DNA of 64,000 nucleotides, from assembly GCA_009823395.1 (NCBI GenBank), contig CM020501.1, forward strand, positions 14,183,861 to 14,247,860. Reading direction: 5' to 3'. The DNA comes from Thamnaconus septentrionalis. Taxonomy: Eukaryota; Chordata; Actinopteri; Tetraodontiformes; Monacanthidae. The translations under genes and the position numbers were made by a program. Of this stretch, positions 63,244-64,000 are shown in pieces. Position 1 is the first letter of the stretch; the number at the start of each line of letters is the position of its first letter. The notes under the pieces are model-generated. The model saw only the letters and a list, made by a program, of their open reading frames with translations. It did not search any database and was not told the origin of the DNA.

Positions 63244-63918
63244 ATCAACCAATGGGGCTCAAACCGATGCTGCTATTATATTCGCCAGCTGTCCTTCTCT
63301 GGATAAATGCCGTTTCACACATCCCTCCTCCCACTTTACATTTGATTACGCTACTGCTTGAAGTGTTGATTCACATTTGAATGTTAACTTATGTATTTAG
63401 AGAGATTATTGATTTTTATTGGTGTGTTTGAAGTTGACAAAATGACAAAAAAGAAAAGCGTTTTATCTGTTTCGTTTCGAGGGTTTTCTTTTCCAAGTTT
63501 TGATTGATGATCCTGATTCTAAAAAAAATCTGTGTTGTTTATCTAAATCCATGAGAATCTAAATTTATTCTTTTTTTTTTTTTTACTAGTGCAAATATAG
63601 AGAGGGTTGCTTGTACTTTGAAGCAATATGATATTGCAGTACACAATCAAAACCTCATTGCTTTGGGGTGCAAGATATAAACTTTAGGTTTTGTTACAAG
63701 CCCTGAATTTCAGGTGTTCCTCGGTCGTGATTTCTCTTTCGTATGTGTGAGCCTGTGTTAGGGAGACCTACCACCAACTAAGGTTTTATATTGTTCTGTA
63801 GTCTAGAAGCCATGGCTGCATAGTATAGATCAATGTCACTTTATGAAGCTACTGATTGTAATCTTGTAAATGTTTAGGCCAGCGTTGCTCTCTGACTTCT
63901 CGAGCGCACTCAGACCAA

Positions 63919-63924
63919 ATTAAA
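63919..63924 (+). terminator. neurl1: Distal poly(A) signal candidate ATTAAA
   Basis: The commonest variant hexamer, in CAAATTAAAAGTATGTGC, with T-rich sequence (CATTTATTTTCATGAG) about 25-40 bases downstream. It is the likeliest main end of the transcript in the window. Confidence 0.45.
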
Positions 63925-64000
63925 AGTATGTGCATAGCAGTAATTGCCATTTATTTTCATGAGATAATCAGCATTTCATGACAAGGCATCATTATTGGCA

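Larger units (their letters stand above)
61327..63945 (+). other. neurl1: neurl1 3' UTR (inferred)
   Basis: AU-rich, non-coding sequence follows the stop. It contains a 14-bp tandem duplication (61527-61554), an A tract (62226-62246), CPE-type TTTTAT words, a Pumilio-type TGTAGATA (63236-63243) and two poly(A) signal candidates. The end is placed just after ATTAAA at 63919. The length (about 2.6 kb) is plausible for this neuronal gene but is not proven. Confidence 0.55.

Noticed and set aside
1..64000. CRISPR arrays, operons, phage or other prokaryotic systems
   Set aside because: The sequence is clearly vertebrate: spliced gene, CpG islands, SINEs and microsatellites. Tandem repeats here are microsatellites without spacers.
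61327..64000. A neighbouring minus-strand gene such as SH3PXD2A, which lies next to NEURL1 in mammals
   Set aside because: No exon-like minus-strand coding sequence is seen before the window ends; it may lie further downstream.

Overview
This window is vertebrate nuclear DNA and almost certainly from a teleost. It has long introns, dense (CA)n/(GT)n microsatellites, tRNA-derived SINEs of a type common in spiny-rayed fishes, and short hAT-like MITEs. Only one protein-coding gene can be supported: a plus-strand orthologue of NEURL1 (neuralized E3 ubiquitin ligase 1; neurl1a/neurl1aa/neurl1ab in fish). I cannot tell which genome-duplication copy it is.

Layout. Bases 1-2.5 kb lie upstream of the gene and carry a complete SINE with a 12-bp target-site duplication. 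The first coding exon (1A) is at 2747-2828 in a CpG-rich block. An alternative first exon (1B) is at 25094-25127, in a second CpG-rich block 22 kb downstream. Both end in phase 1, so either can splice to the shared exon 2 (36114-36352). Then come exon 3 (36688-37009), exon 4 (50658-51392), exon 5 (59743-59892) and exon 6 (61085-61326, with the stop). The 1A form is 589 aa and the 1B form 573 aa. The order is: N-terminal tail with a myristoylation-type start, NHR1 (exons 2-3), low-complexity linker, NHR2 (exon 4), Ser/Pro-rich linker (exon 5), C-terminal C3HC4 RING (exon 6). A long AU-rich 3' UTR probably runs to about 63.94 kb.

The rest is intron. It holds at least four SINE copies (two with perfect TSDs), SINE fragments, three hAT-type MITEs with TIRs and 8-bp TSDs, a 165-bp near-palindromic hairpin, a local duplication at about 14.7 and 15.4 kb, many microsatellites, and CpG-rich or AT-motif-rich blocks that may be regulatory. 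I found no nested protein gene, no RNA gene apart from SINE tRNA-like heads, no CRISPR or prokaryotic features, and no novel multi-gene system. The most useful observations are the two alternative first exons, which both keep a Gly-2/Ser-Thr-6 myristoylation pattern, the CTCF-like motif downstream of each, and the CPEB-type elements in the 3' UTR of a gene whose mammalian product acts on CPEB3.
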